DNA of 64,000 bases from Crocinitomix algicola (GCF_001661595.2 NZ_LYPF02000027.1:1-64000); one strand, 5' to 3'; counted from the stretch's first letter, positions 37,038 to 47,075 are shown. Notes: generated by a model not told the origin, from the sequence alone. Numbers and translations: made by a program.

Positions 37038-37496
37038 ATGAAAGTATTGATGGTTTGTTTAGGGAATATCTGTCGTTCTCCAATTGCAGAAGGAATTTTA
37101 AGAGCAAAAGTAGCCGAACAGCATCTTGATATTAGGACGGATTCGGCTGGAACAGCTGCATATCATGTCGGAAATCCTCCAGACTCAAGAATGATTTTGA
37201 CTGCAAAAAAGAACGGATATGACATTTCGGATTTAAGGGCACGTCAATTTACTGTAGAGGACTTTGATCAGTTCGATTTAATTTTTGCCATGGATCAATC
37301 CAACTATAATAATATTTTAAAGTTAGCTAGAAATTCTAATGATGAAGAAAAAGTACGGCTAATGTTGAATGAAACAGCGCCAGGTGCAAATAGCGAAGTT
37401 CCAGACCCCTATTATGGAGGTGACCAAGGATTTCAACATGTAATTGATTTATTAGAAGAAGCAATAGAATCGTTTTTATCTCGAACCAATGGCTAA
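37038..37496 (+). CDS. Low-molecular-weight protein tyrosine phosphatase
   Basis: This 152-aa phosphatase starts with the catalytic P-loop MVCLGNICRSP (Cys7, Arg13 of CX5R) and ends with the general-acid loop EVPDPYYGGD (Asp near 118). Length and motifs are typical. It overlaps the following methyltransferase gene by 8 bp, so they are co-transcribed. Its target (phosphotyrosine or phosphoarginine protein) is unknown. Confidence 0.93.
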   Translation: MKVLMVCLGNICRSPIAEGILRAKVAEQHLDIRTDSAGTAAYHVGNPPDSRMILTAKKNGYDISDLRARQFTVEDFDQFDLIFAMDQSNYNNILKLARNSNDEEKVRLMLNETAPGANSEVPDPYYGGDQGFQHVIDLLEEAIESFLSRTNG

Positions 37497-38196
37497 AGGT
37501 AAATTATACATTATTCCCATACCAATAAGCGAAAACACGCTCGATCAGGTTTTACCAAATTATAACCACGAAATTGTAAAAGAATTGCGTTTTTTCGTCG
37601 TGGAGAAAATTAAAACTGCACGACAATTTCTTCGAAAGATGGATCGAACCTTTCCAATTGACGACTCTGTTTTTTATGAGTTGAACAAACACGATGAATA
37701 TGCTTTTAGAAGAGAAGCAATTGAAGCTTTAAAAAAGGGTAATGACGTTGGTATTTTGTCAGAAGCAGGTTATCCGGGAGTAGCTGATCCAGGTTCTGAG
37801 TTTATTGCATTAGCCCATGAAAATGCGGTCAAAATTGTTCCCCTTATTGGTCCAAGTTCAATTCTTTTAGCACTTGCGGGTAGCGGCATGAATGGGCAGG
37901 GGTTTACATTTCATGGTTATTTACCTAAAAAAGATAATGACCGCACTCAAAAGATAAAAGACTTAACGACAGCTGTTGTTAAAACAGGATTTGCCCAATT
38001 ATTCATCGAAACTCCCTATCGTAACTCAGCCATGTTTCAAGATTTACTGAATACTTGCCATGAGAATTTAAAGCTAACGGTTGCATACGATATTACAGGT
38101 GAAAAAGAGCAAATTAAAACAAAGCGAATAGGAGAGTGGAAGAAGCATCCATTTTCTTTTGATAAAACGCCTTGTGTTTTTGTACTTGGCAACTAG
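37489..38196 (+). CDS. RsmI-like SAM-dependent methyltransferase
   Basis: This 235-aa protein has the tetrapyrrole-methylase fold used by RsmI (16S rRNA C1402 2'-O-methylation). Seen: GILSEAGYPGVADPGSEF, IVPLIGPSSILLALAGSG, FTFHGYLPKK and FIETPYRN. It is about 40-50 residues shorter than standard RsmI, lacking the usual C-terminal extension, and belongs to the short Bacteroidota form. Overlap with the phosphatase gene indicates one transcript. Confidence 0.8.
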   Translation: MAKGKLYIIPIPISENTLDQVLPNYNHEIVKELRFFVVEKIKTARQFLRKMDRTFPIDDSVFYELNKHDEYAFRREAIEALKKGNDVGILSEAGYPGVADPGSEFIALAHENAVKIVPLIGPSSILLALAGSGMNGQGFTFHGYLPKKDNDRTQKIKDLTTAVVKTGFAQLFIETPYRNSAMFQDLLNTCHENLKLTVAYDITGEKEQIKTKRIGEWKKHPFSFDKTPCVFVLGN

Positions 38197-38236
38197 TATT
38201 TAAAATCGAAGTAGCGAATATTAGTTCTTTTGTTTA

Positions 38237-38277
38237 AATAAAATGGAAGGGACTGTGTAAAATCCTTCCACTTTATT
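38237..38277. terminator. Bidirectional terminator
   Basis: Arms aataaaatggaagg and ccttccactttatt pair around a 13-nt interior with A/T tracts on both sides. It sits between the convergent RsmI-like and symporter genes. Confidence 0.7.
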
Positions 38278-38302
38278 CAAATTTATTGATTTAGCCTACT
38301 TG

Positions 38303-40393
38303 TTAAGTTTTACTGTTAGAAATTTTGTACAATTCACCTTTACGCAATTTTTTGAGATAGACTTTAAGGTCCGATCTTACCTCACCAGATAGTATGTACA
38401 ATCCAATGATATTTGGGAACGACATGGCAAGAATCATCATATCAGAAAATTGTAGTACTGAACCTAGACTTACTGATGCTCCGACCACAACAAATACTAA
38501 AAAATTAATTTTATATAGTAGTTCTGATCGTTTACTTTTACCAAATAAATAAGTCCAAGCCCGCATTCCATAATAAGACCAAGAAATCATGGTAGAAAAG
38601 GCAAATAGAAAAACAGCAATTGCCAAAACAATTGGGAACCATGATATAACCGTTCCAAAAGCCCCTGATGTCAAATTCACACCTGAAACACCTGAAACTT
38701 CATGCATTCCTGTAAAGATAATAACCAATGCCGTTAAGGTGCATACGACAACCGTATCGATAAAAGGTTCTAAGAGGGCAACAAAACCTTCGGAAGCAGG
38801 ATGATTAGTTTTTGTTGTACTATGCGCAATGGCAGCAGAACCCACGCCGGCCTCGTTTGAAAATGAGGCGCGTTGAAATCCAACAATTAATACTCCAATA
38901 AATCCTCCTTTTAAGGCACTTGGTGAAAAGGCTCCTTCATAAATTGCTGTAAAAGCAGGTCCAATATTTTCAAAATTCATTCCAATAATAATTAGGGCCG
39001 CCAGAATATAAATGGCCGCCATAATCGGGACAATTTTCCCGGTCACTTTGGCAATACTTTGTATCCCTCCAATAATTACAATTCCAACAAGCACTGCGAT
39101 TGCAATTCCAAAAACAAAACCATGACCTTTTAAAGCAGAAAATTGATCAGCCATAATAACAAATGCCTGATTGGATTGGAACATATTTCCGCCACCAAAA
39201 GAGGCACCTATACAGAGTACGGCAAAAAAGCCCGCTAAAAATCGTCCGAGTCCTTTTTTATTTCTTTTTTCTAAGCCATATCTTAAATAATTCATTGGAC
39301 CACCAAAGATTTTTCCTTCTTTATTAATATGGCGGTATTTTACTCCTAGCGTACATTCAACAAATTTGGTAGACATCCCCAAAAATCCAGCTAAAATCAT
39401 CCAAAATGTTGCTCCAGCTCCACCTAGAGATACGGCTACGGCAACTCCTGCTATATTTCCCAACCCTACAGTTGCGGAAACGGCTGTGGCTAAGGCTTGA
39501 AAATGGGTGACTTGACCGGGAGCATCGGGTTCGTTATACTTTCCAGATACGAGCTGAATGGCGTGTTTAAATCCTCTAAAATTGATGAATCCCATTCGAA
39601 ATGTAAAGAATATAGCTCCTATAATTAGCCAAATCACAATAAATGGAATTGATTTTTTTTGGATGTCGCCATTAGGATGTCTCAAAGGAACAGGTTCATC
39701 GTAAGTTATATCTGCAAAAAAATGAGCACCTTGTTCTATTAAGTGCTCTTCATTATTGGGGTTAAAAATCATTTCGCCTTCAGCGAGACGGTAGTTTAAT
39801 ATTCCTGTCGCATTGGCCTTCACTGTAATTTCTTCCTTATTGTCAATGAGAATGACGGCAATGGGGTCTCCTTTTTTGACATGTTTACCATCTTTTATTA
39901 TTTTTTGCGCCAGTACAAAGGTTTGTTCGGTTGTGGCTGTCCAGTGAGGAGCAGGAATTTGTTTAGCATCGGCATAAATTACAGGGTCATACAAGCCAAT
40001 GGAAGCGAAGGGGTCCCAGAAAAGTACATTTCCAATAAAATCAACCGCGGGTTTAAAAAGTCCATTAAAATCTTCAGCAATTGATTTTGTTTTTACTTCG
40101 TATGAGCGGGAAACTGATACTTGATTGGCATCTGTAATAATGACATCATAGGAAATTCCTTCCACCAAGTTTACTGCTTTATTTGATTTAAGGGAGGTGT
40201 TTTGATCTGTCCATTTGTAAGTATAGGGGGCTTTTCCACCACTGACTTTAATTTCGATTATTCCGTCATTAATTTCACGTGATGGATTGGTGACCTCTAC
40301 TTCAATGTCGAGTTCATCGTTATCATCTTGAGCAATGGTAGGTGTGTTGATAATTAGAGCTGTAGTGCAGAACGAGAGTAGTAGTTTTCTCAT
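38303..40393 (-). CDS. Alanine/glycine:cation symporter with periplasmic N-terminal extension
   Basis: The C-terminal about 440 residues are an AGCS family Na+/H+-coupled amino-acid carrier: SATVGLGNIAGVAVAVSLGGAGATFWM, GGPMNYLRYGL, GASFGGGNMFQSNQA, RASFSNEAGVGSAAIAHS and a late MISWSYYGMRAW. Unusually, about 250 residues precede it: a signal peptide (ending PTIAQ), a SprB-like segment (VSGGKAPYTYKWTD...YDVIITDANQ, about 45-95) and a lipoyl/biotinyl-like beta domain (KIIKDGKHVKKGDPIAVILIDN...VKANATGILNYRLAEGEMI, about 165-215). The total of 696 aa is far above the usual 450-540. The role of the extension is unknown; ligand capture outside the membrane is one guess. Confidence 0.85.
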   Translation of the reverse strand: MRKLLLSFCTTALIINTPTIAQDDNDELDIEVEVTNPSREINDGIIEIKVSGGKAPYTYKWTDQNTSLKSNKAVNLVEGISYDVIITDANQVSVSRSYEVKTKSIAEDFNGLFKPAVDFIGNVLFWDPFASIGLYDPVIYADAKQIPAPHWTATTEQTFVLAQKIIKDGKHVKKGDPIAVILIDNKEEITVKANATGILNYRLAEGEMIFNPNNEEHLIEQGAHFFADITYDEPVPLRHPNGDIQKKSIPFIVIWLIIGAIFFTFRMGFINFRGFKHAIQLVSGKYNEPDAPGQVTHFQALATAVSATVGLGNIAGVAVAVSLGGAGATFWMILAGFLGMSTKFVECTLGVKYRHINKEGKIFGGPMNYLRYGLEKRNKKGLGRFLAGFFAVLCIGASFGGGNMFQSNQAFVIMADQFSALKGHGFVFGIAIAVLVGIVIIGGIQSIAKVTGKIVPIMAAIYILAALIIIGMNFENIGPAFTAIYEGAFSPSALKGGFIGVLIVGFQRASFSNEAGVGSAAIAHSTTKTNHPASEGFVALLEPFIDTVVVCTLTALVIIFTGMHEVSGVSGVNLTSGAFGTVISWFPIVLAIAVFLFAFSTMISWSYYGMRAWTYLFGKSKRSELLYKINFLVFVVVGASVSLGSVLQFSDMMILAMSFPNIIGLYILSGEVRSDLKVYLKKLRKGELYKISNSKT

Positions 40394-40608
40394 AATTTTT
40401 TTGATTTTTTATTTCAACTTTTAGTCTGAATTTTAATGCGTCTTGGTATTACAGAAGAAATATTATTGTTCTATTTCCTCACGCGTAGAAGATATAAAAA
40501 ATCACCTTTTCTGCAAAAAAAATGGTTAAAACGATTTGTTTTTAAAAGAAAATGTATCAATTTGATGTGAAAATGAACAAAATTGACCTTTTTCGGGTTC
40601 TAACAAAT

Positions 40609-41247
40609 TTAGTATTCGTTAAACCCTTTGCCTTGCAATATTTTAGGAATTGATTTTTCAGCTCTTGCGTAACGAGTTTTTGCTTGTTTAGCACTTGACA
40701 CATGTAAAACATAACTTCTTTTGCGACCTGTTGTCAGTTTGTCAAAAGCTTTTTTTGCATCCGAATTTTGTGCTAAAACTTCAATAAGTTCAATTGGAAT
40801 CTCGAAATTTTTACTGGCTTTAAAATCTACTTTTAACCCCTTTTCCTCAATTTCAATTGCCTCCTGAACATAGGTTAATAATTCCGATTTAAGATGGAGT
40901 ACATCGTCGATGTTTGTAAACTTAAAATAGCGCACTGCCTGTGAGTTTTTGCCGGGTTGATGAAGTATTTTCTTTTCATCTTTTAATAAGGAACCTTTAA
41001 AAAAGCTAACAGAACAATGTGCTTTTAACGCAGATAATCCCAAAACATTTTTACCATTATACGTGTAAATAGGTGCTCCCCATTTTATGTCTTCTTTTAA
41101 TGCCGTTGATTGTAAAAAGGATCTTAATATTTCAAGTTCTTCTCGCCAATTATTGACCTTGCAATCGGGAGTTTCACCTAAATCACATCTTCCACAACCG
41201 TCAATAAAATAGCGTTCTATATTGGTTTGTATGTTGGTGTTCTTCAT
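40609..41247 (-). CDS. YdeI-type DUF1801/OmdA domain protein
   Basis: This 212-aa soluble protein has an N-terminal DUF1801 domain (about 20-130: ALKEDIKWGAPIYTYNGKNVLGLSALKAH, VSFFKGSLL) and a C-terminal bacteriocin-protection/OmdA-like segment (IPIELIEVLAQNSDAKKAFDKLTTGRKRSYVLHVSSAKQAKTRYAR split over 150-200). This is the YdeI pattern. Function is not established. It lies 9 bp downstream of a methyltransferase gene on the same strand. Confidence 0.8.
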   Translation of the reverse strand: MKNTNIQTNIERYFIDGCGRCDLGETPDCKVNNWREELEILRSFLQSTALKEDIKWGAPIYTYNGKNVLGLSALKAHCSVSFFKGSLLKDEKKILHQPGKNSQAVRYFKFTNIDDVLHLKSELLTYVQEAIEIEEKGLKVDFKASKNFEIPIELIEVLAQNSDAKKAFDKLTTGRKRSYVLHVSSAKQAKTRYARAEKSIPKILQGKGFNEY

Positions 41248-41256
41248 AGGCTTAAA

Positions 41257-42060
41257 TTAAGACTTTTTAACTGCACGAATTGCATACACCATAGGAATTT
41301 TATCTCCAAGGTGTTTAATTCTGTATTTACCTTTTTCAAACTCTTCAGTTGAATCAAAACAATCGTATGGTGAATAATCAAATTCTTGAAAGGATTTAAT
41401 GGTTAATTGGTGATTCAATAGCGCAGTAAAAACCTCGCTCAGTCCATGATTCCAAGAGATGTATTCTGCTGTTAAATCTGCATTTTTATCTGCGTATGTG
41501 CCTGTTTCGGTTTCAATAATTGGGTCTGAATTAGAATATTTATATGCAATTTCAGTGAAATTATCGTTAAACATCCATACTACAGGATGAAATTCTACAA
41601 ATATAAACTCGCCATTTGGTTTAAGGAAATGGTCAATTATTTTAGCCCATTTTTCCAAATTCGGTAACCAACCAATCGTTCCGTAACTCGTAAAAACGAT
41701 ATCAAATTTTTCGGCTAAATGATTGGGTAAGTCATAAACATCACTGCATATAAAGTTGACCACATTTCCAGTTTGTTCGGCAAGATTTTTTGCTGCTTCA
41801 ATCGCTTTATCTGATAAGTCAATTCCTGTGACTTGTGCACCCATCCTACTGAGTGAAATACTATCTTGTCCAAAATGACATTGCAAATGTAAGATGGACT
41901 TGCCTTTAATATCACCCAATAAATCAAGCTCAATAGCGTTGAGGGATGTTTTACCTTTTATAAAGTTTGCTACATCGTAAAAAGCGGAATTTAAATGTGT
42001 TTCTACTTTATTGTTCCACAAAATCCGGTTGTTATTCAGATAATTATCCTCTTTTTTCAC
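41257..42060 (-). CDS. Class I SAM-dependent methyltransferase
   Basis: This 267-aa methyltransferase has motif I at KSILHLQCHFGQDSISLSRMG (about 54-74), the acidic post-I loop TGIDLSDKAI and motif IV FDIVFTSYGTIGWLPNLEKW. The family is the small-molecule methyltransferases close to UbiE/Methyltransf_11; substrate unknown. It lies in a three-gene minus-strand run (four-helix-bundle protein, methyltransferase, YdeI-type) with gaps of 6 and 9 bp. Confidence 0.82.
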   Translation of the reverse strand: MKKEDNYLNNNRILWNNKVETHLNSAFYDVANFIKGKTSLNAIELDLLGDIKGKSILHLQCHFGQDSISLSRMGAQVTGIDLSDKAIEAAKNLAEQTGNVVNFICSDVYDLPNHLAEKFDIVFTSYGTIGWLPNLEKWAKIIDHFLKPNGEFIFVEFHPVVWMFNDNFTEIAYKYSNSDPIIETETGTYADKNADLTAEYISWNHGLSEVFTALLNHQLTIKSFQEFDYSPYDCFDSTEEFEKGKYRIKHLGDKIPMVYAIRAVKKS

Positions 42061-42066
42061 GTTATG

Positions 42067-42693
42067 TTAATTTAAATTAGGGTTGGTTCTTTTTTTAGGA
42101 ATTGCAGGTTTAGACGCAATGACTAAGCCTTGCAAGAGTATTAAAATAATAACAATGATTCCTATTGAAAAGTTGGTTAAAATTCTCCCGTTTTGGTAGA
42201 GTGTTTCGGCTTTTTCAACAATGTTTTGAGATTCGTTCAGTTGAATTGCTGACAATTCCTTCAAAACTTTAATACCATTTTCTGTGAGTTGCAACTGTTG
42301 TATTGCTGACGGTAAAGACTTGGTTTGATAATCATCCATTATCGCAAGAAATTCGTCAAATTTCAAGGTCTCCAGTTGTGTAAATTCTGTTTTGAGGTAT
42401 AATTCTTTCAGCCGATTAATATCCTCAATTAAATTTTGAGACTTTTGGAAAGTTACTTTTTCACTGGCTTTTGAAGTTAATATAATTTCTCTAATTTGAT
42501 ACAAATCGCTGGTCATATCCAAAATAAACCCCTGTACCATAATACGATCTTGATATAATGTACTAATGGCGCTTTTAACTTTATCGGTATGGTTCCTGTC
42601 CAAATAAGTACTGAGTAAGACCAATAAACAGAGTGCAACTAAAGCAAATGATGCAGTAAGTTTATTTTTTAAGCTATAGGTCCATTTTATCAT
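42067..42693 (-). CDS. Membrane protein with MCP-type four-helix-bundle sensor domain only
   Basis: This 208-aa protein has a membrane helix at about 12-30, a periplasmic helical region (about 31-175) and a second membrane helix at about 178-200. The beginning (YSLKNKLTASFALVALCLLVLLSTY) and helical spacing fit the 4HB_MCP_1 ligand-binding domain of chemoreceptors. No HAMP, signalling or kinase domain follows: only about 10 residues remain after the second helix. It could be a truncated receptor or a partner for another sensor. It is the first gene of the run above. Confidence 0.65.
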   Translation of the reverse strand: MIKWTYSLKNKLTASFALVALCLLVLLSTYLDRNHTDKVKSAISTLYQDRIMVQGFILDMTSDLYQIREIILTSKASEKVTFQKSQNLIEDINRLKELYLKTEFTQLETLKFDEFLAIMDDYQTKSLPSAIQQLQLTENGIKVLKELSAIQLNESQNIVEKAETLYQNGRILTNFSIGIIVIILILLQGLVIASKPAIPKKRTNPNLN

Positions 42694-42815
42694 CGCAAGT
42701 TAGGTTAGGGGAACTTGAGCAAGTGAATATACTAATATTAAACAATATTTGTCCGAAACAACTGAGAACTGTTTTATTGGAGTAAACTTTGTATTATTAT
42801 CCTCAAAAAAGAACT

Positions 42816-43280
42816 ATGGAAGCAACTTTAAAATTATTTAGCGTCTCTCGTCACAATATCATCAAAATTGTAAAGGACTTAACCTTGAATCAAATTAATG
42901 AAATACCGGCTGGTTTTAACAATAATATTGCATGGAATATTGGACATTTAGTCGCAACGCATAAAGGGTTAGTTTACGGATTAGCAGGAATAGATGGCGG
43001 TTTAGAAAAATCTTTTATTCTCAAATACAAGAAAGGATCGAAACCTGAAGGACCAATTGATCAGGCAGAGTTAGATTTTATTTTAGAAGAGCTAGCCAAT
43101 GCTGTTCCTGCCTTGGAGGCTGATGTAAATGCTGGCCGCTTTGAAAATTACACGCCTTATATGACTTCCTATAATTTCGAGATTACCAATGCAGAGGAAG
43201 CACTACAATTTAATAATATGCATCATACCTTACATATTAGTAGTATATTGGCGATTAAAAGAAACCTAAAAGATAATTAA
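42816..43280 (+). CDS. DinB-family protein
   Basis: This 154-aa protein has the four-helix DinB/YfiT-like fold. The conserved metal-ligand histidines are in [20 protein letters not shown] (about 35-54) and [17 protein letters not shown] near the C-terminus. Members are often thiol-dependent transferases, but most are uncharacterised. The frame opens upstream to 42789 at a TTG; the ATG at 42816 gives the family N-terminus. The TPR gene follows after 12 bp. Confidence 0.8.
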   Translation: MEATLKLFSVSRHNIIKIVKDLTLNQINEIPAGFNNNIAWNIGHLVATHKGLVYGLAGIDGGLEKSFILKYKKGSKPEGPIDQAELDFILEELANAVPALEADVNAGRFENYTPYMTSYNFEITNAEEALQFNNMHHTLHISSILAIKRNLKDN

Positions 43281-43292
43281 CCACTATTAAAA

Positions 43293-44234
43293 ATGAAACA
43301 AGTAGTATTAGGATTAATCGTCTCGTTGAGCATGATTAGTTTTGGACAGGATGTTGACGAATTGTTAGAAAGTGCAAGAGCTGCGAGAGAAGCAGAAAAT
43401 CACAAGAAGGCTATAAAATTGTTAGAAGAAGTAATTGAGCTTGATGCATCAATTGCTGAAGCGCATATCAGTTTGGCTTATGCCAACTGGTACGAAGGGC
43501 AATATGAAGAAACATTTAAAGGGTTGAATAGCGCAATAATTGCAAATCCAGATAATGCCTATTTGTATGATACTCGTGGTTTTTTTTATAAAACGATTGG
43601 AAAGCCAAACGTGGCGTTAAGAGATTATCGAATTGCTTTAGAAAAAGCGGAGACATTTGAGAACGATACCGCTTATCATTCGGTTTTAATGAATCGCGCA
43701 ACGGTTTATAGCGATATTCGTGAGTTTGAGTTAGCTTATGAAGATTTGTTACGCTGTTATCATTTTGATTCAACCAATATAAGTGTCTTAAACAATATTG
43801 CAATTACTGCTGATGAAGTGGGAAAGGCAGATGAAACCATGGGATATTTGTTCCGTGTAATTGAAATTGACTCCAATTTTGTTGCGGGTTATACTAATAT
43901 TGGATTTCATTATCAATTAAGGGAAGAGTTTGAAGCTTCAATTCCTTATTTTAATAAAGCCTTAGAGTTATTGCCGGATGAACCTTTGTCATTGAACAAT
44001 CGGAGCTACAGTAAAATGAAAGTGGGAGATTTAAAAGGAGCCATGGATGATGTAAATGCCTCGATTGATATTTATAGCGCTAATTCATATGCTTATCGGA
44101 ATAGGGGACTCATATATTTAGAGATGGGAAAAAATAAAAAAGCTTGCGAAGATTTTAATACGGCTTTGCAACTCGGTTTCACTGAAATGTATGGTATGGA
44201 AGTGTTTAACTTAGTTGAAAAGTTATGTAAATAA
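43293..44234 (+). CDS. Secreted TPR-repeat protein
   Basis: This 313-aa protein has a signal peptide MKQVVLGLIVSLSMISFGQ and then tandem TPRs across nearly the whole length: HKKAIKLLEEVIELDASIAEAH, YEETFKGLNSAIIANPDNAY, FELAYEDLLRCYHFDSTN, FEASIPYFNKALELLPDEP and KKACEDFNTALQLGF. It is a periplasmic or surface scaffold of unknown partner. It is probably co-transcribed with the DinB-like gene 12 bp upstream. Confidence 0.82.
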   Translation: MKQVVLGLIVSLSMISFGQDVDELLESARAAREAENHKKAIKLLEEVIELDASIAEAHISLAYANWYEGQYEETFKGLNSAIIANPDNAYLYDTRGFFYKTIGKPNVALRDYRIALEKAETFENDTAYHSVLMNRATVYSDIREFELAYEDLLRCYHFDSTNISVLNNIAITADEVGKADETMGYLFRVIEIDSNFVAGYTNIGFHYQLREEFEASIPYFNKALELLPDEPLSLNNRSYSKMKVGDLKGAMDDVNASIDIYSANSYAYRNRGLIYLEMGKNKKACEDFNTALQLGFTEMYGMEVFNLVEKLCK

Positions 44235-44372
44235 CGTAGTTTAACGCATGATTATAACTACTTTCATTTGAACATTTAAACCTTAATCTGAAAATAATTT
44301 ATTGTTCTTATTGACCGCTTTATTTTTTTAAGTTACTAATTCGAAAAACTGAATTACTCTTAAAAACGTACG

Positions 44373-46763
44373 ATGCGAATAAGTGTAATTCTTCTATTTT
44401 TTCTAGTGGCAAATTTGAGTTTTGCCCAATCTTCCTATACCCTAAAAGGATTAGTTAAAGACCAAAATGATAGTCTCGTTTTCTGCAATGCCTTATTGTT
44501 AAATACTTCTGACAGCTCTTTGATTAAAGGTGGCCTTGTGAATAATGGAGAATTCATAATAAGAGGTTTGGAACAAGATACCGTTCTTTTAAAAATAGTC
44601 TCCTTGGATATCAATGCCCTTTATCAGACAATTGTTCGACCAGATACGACAATTTTAAATTTAGGAGTCATCCATGTTAATTCAGGAATTCTGATGAATA
44701 AGGTCGTGGCAAGTGCAATGAAACCAGCCTTTACCACTGGTAGTTCGGGTGAACTTATTGTTCATGTGAAAGGAACGATACTTGAAAGTTCCACGTCGAT
44801 TAATGACGTTCTTTCCAAATCACCTGGTATTATTGTGGAAGAAGGAATTGTAACTGTGTTTGGCAAAGGAGAAGCGATTGTTTTGCTGAATGGTAAATTA
44901 ATTTCAAGCGCACAATTACAAGCCATTCCATCGAGTAGCATTGAACGAATTGAAGTTTTGACAAATCCCCCGGCAAAATACGATGCGAGTGGCAAGGCAG
45001 TGGTTAATATTTTGCTCTCAGATAATTCAGTTGAGGGGTTTTCAGGAGAACTGGTCCAAAACACAACTTGGGCGAGGTATTTGCAATCCTATTCTACAGC
45101 TGCCTTTAATTATAGAAAAGGTAAATTATCCGCACAGCTAAATTATGCGCAAGATCACGGTCGTAATTGGGGAGCAAATGTTATCAAAAGAAATGCATTT
45201 TCTGATTTAGGAACAACAGAATCAATTAATGACTTTAAGGACCAATCCAATTTAAAATTTTACAATACCTACAACACAGGTTTTACGTATGGTTTTAATG
45301 CAAAAAATAGTCTTACCATTGAATATTTAGGGAGCGTAAGCCTATCCGAACAAGATGCCAATGCGATTACCATTTTTAGGGATGTTGAGGGTGTGAAGAC
45401 AGGAATCACTACACAAAATTCAGGAGAAAATAAATACCTGCTTCAGTCTTTGAATTTAAATTACTCCCTTTTGTTCGATTCTCTGGGGACGAACTTGTTT
45501 GCAGGTGCACAGTATTTCTATTTCAATTCGAATGACGATATTTTTATAGAAGAGGAGATAAATAGGGAGGATAATCTCCAATTGTTTAATCGCCGAAATA
45601 ATTCCGAGACGTTAATATCTTTTGCTACTGCGCAACTAGATTTTCAGAAATTCTACGCTAACAAATCCACCCTTTTTGAAATAGGGGTAAAGGGAATTCA
45701 AGCCGACAATAATGGGGAGGTTAAGTTCTTCTCTAAAAAGCCCGATGAAGAAGAGTTTAAATTCTATGCTAATCTGTCCAATGATTTTATTTACCAAGAA
45801 AATATAGGAGCAATTTACGCCCAATATTCTAGAGATTTGAACGAAAAAATCAGACTAAGTTTGGGGGTCCGAAGCGAATTAACCGCAGCAAATGGAATTT
45901 CAAAAAAAATCAATGAAACAATCATTGATACAACGTATTTTAATTTGTTTCCAAATGTCATTTTGGATTATGATTTGAAGGAGGATTGGAAGCTTAATTT
46001 ATCCATGTCATCCTCCATAAAAAGACCTACTTATCAAGCTTTAGACCCCTTTTTGTTTTATATTGATTCGTTAACCACCAGCCAAGGAAATCCCCAATTA
46101 AAGCCAGAACAGACCTATTCAATAGAATCCAATATTAATTTTAAGCGTTACGGATTAAAAATAGGGTATAACCATACACAAAATGCATTTCGATATGCTC
46201 TATTGCCTGGAGATAACGGTCAGACATCATCCACATTAATGCAGGTAAATGTAGAACAAGAACATTCTTATTTTATTTCCCTTCAAGTACCGTTACAACT
46301 AAAAAGGTTTGTTCGATCATTTAACATTATTGGTACGACCTTAGATCAAGTAATTGATAGTCGGTCAGCATTTTCTACCAGCGAATTTCAGCCCCGCTTT
46401 TATTTTTTTACCAATAACATGATCAATATTGGCAAGTTGGGTAAAATTCAACTTGCTTTTAGGTTGCTCGGCACAAGATTTGACGGGCTGTATTATCGAA
46501 AACCTTTTTATAATTTTTCGGTTGGATGGTCGAAAAGTTTTATTGATGATCGGTTAAGTATAAATTTATTAGCGGATGATATTTTTCACACCAATATTGT
46601 TGACGGATATTACACATTAGCGGCCTCAAAAGTAAGCTATATACGAAAAATGAACACCAAATTATTTCGATTAACCCTGCGATATAATTTTGGTAAATTA
46701 AAGGAAAAAGCATACTCTTCTACGGATATTGGCAAGACAGCAAGTTCAAGAGTGCGGAAATAA
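44373..46763 (+). CDS. TonB-dependent receptor-like outer-membrane beta-barrel protein
   Basis: This 796-aa outer-membrane receptor has a signal peptide ending LSFAQ, a carboxypeptidase-regulatory-like N-terminal domain (YTLKGLVKDQNDSLVFCNALL, about 22-105), a plug (INDVLSKSPGIIVEEG...VLLNGKLISS...IERIEVLTNPPAKYDASGKA, about 145-215) and a long beta-barrel to the C-terminus (OMP_b-brl_3 type). There is no neighbouring SusD gene, so the substrate is open. It is the last core-type gene before the cassette-like region. Confidence 0.87.
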   Translation: MRISVILLFFLVANLSFAQSSYTLKGLVKDQNDSLVFCNALLLNTSDSSLIKGGLVNNGEFIIRGLEQDTVLLKIVSLDINALYQTIVRPDTTILNLGVIHVNSGILMNKVVASAMKPAFTTGSSGELIVHVKGTILESSTSINDVLSKSPGIIVEEGIVTVFGKGEAIVLLNGKLISSAQLQAIPSSSIERIEVLTNPPAKYDASGKAVVNILLSDNSVEGFSGELVQNTTWARYLQSYSTAAFNYRKGKLSAQLNYAQDHGRNWGANVIKRNAFSDLGTTESINDFKDQSNLKFYNTYNTGFTYGFNAKNSLTIEYLGSVSLSEQDANAITIFRDVEGVKTGITTQNSGENKYLLQSLNLNYSLLFDSLGTNLFAGAQYFYFNSNDDIFIEEEINREDNLQLFNRRNNSETLISFATAQLDFQKFYANKSTLFEIGVKGIQADNNGEVKFFSKKPDEEEFKFYANLSNDFIYQENIGAIYAQYSRDLNEKIRLSLGVRSELTAANGISKKINETIIDTTYFNLFPNVILDYDLKEDWKLNLSMSSSIKRPTYQALDPFLFYIDSLTTSQGNPQLKPEQTYSIESNINFKRYGLKIGYNHTQNAFRYALLPGDNGQTSSTLMQVNVEQEHSYFISLQVPLQLKRFVRSFNIIGTTLDQVIDSRSAFSTSEFQPRFYFFTNNMINIGKLGKIQLAFRLLGTRFDGLYYRKPFYNFSVGWSKSFIDDRLSINLLADDIFHTNIVDGYYTLAASKVSYIRKMNTKLFRLTLRYNFGKLKEKAYSSTDIGKTASSRVRK

Positions 46764-46935
46764 AAAGAAACGCTTATTTAATTCGCATTCCATCGAAACC
46801 AGTAATAACAGAAAATCCGAAGGGAAAACTCGCCACTTAGCATATTATAAAAAATACGAATAATAAGCACGAATTCACCTAAAACATCACGGCATTTGAG
46901 CGGGTATAAATACCCATAAAATCAACATTAAAAAC

Positions 46936-47050
46936 AATTAAAATTAATGTGCTATATTTACGGCAAACCCAACCCAAAATGATTAATTAATTAGAATATT
47001 AATACAAATAAATTAAAGGAATAAAAGTCATGGCTTTTATTTGAGCGTTG
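46936..47050 (+). repeat. Promoter-bearing cassette repeat, copy 1
   Basis: It has the block attaaaattaatgtgctat, the box TATATTTA, 'aacccaacccaaaa', then aataaaag/cttttatt hairpin arms at 47020-47041, ending at the cassette box GTTGTGTGTAATGC (47047-47060). It precedes the OLD-like gene. The rest of the 312-bp gap back to 46764 shows no gene. Confidence 0.75.
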
Positions 47051-47075
47051 TGTGTAATGCCGAAAACCAATATCA

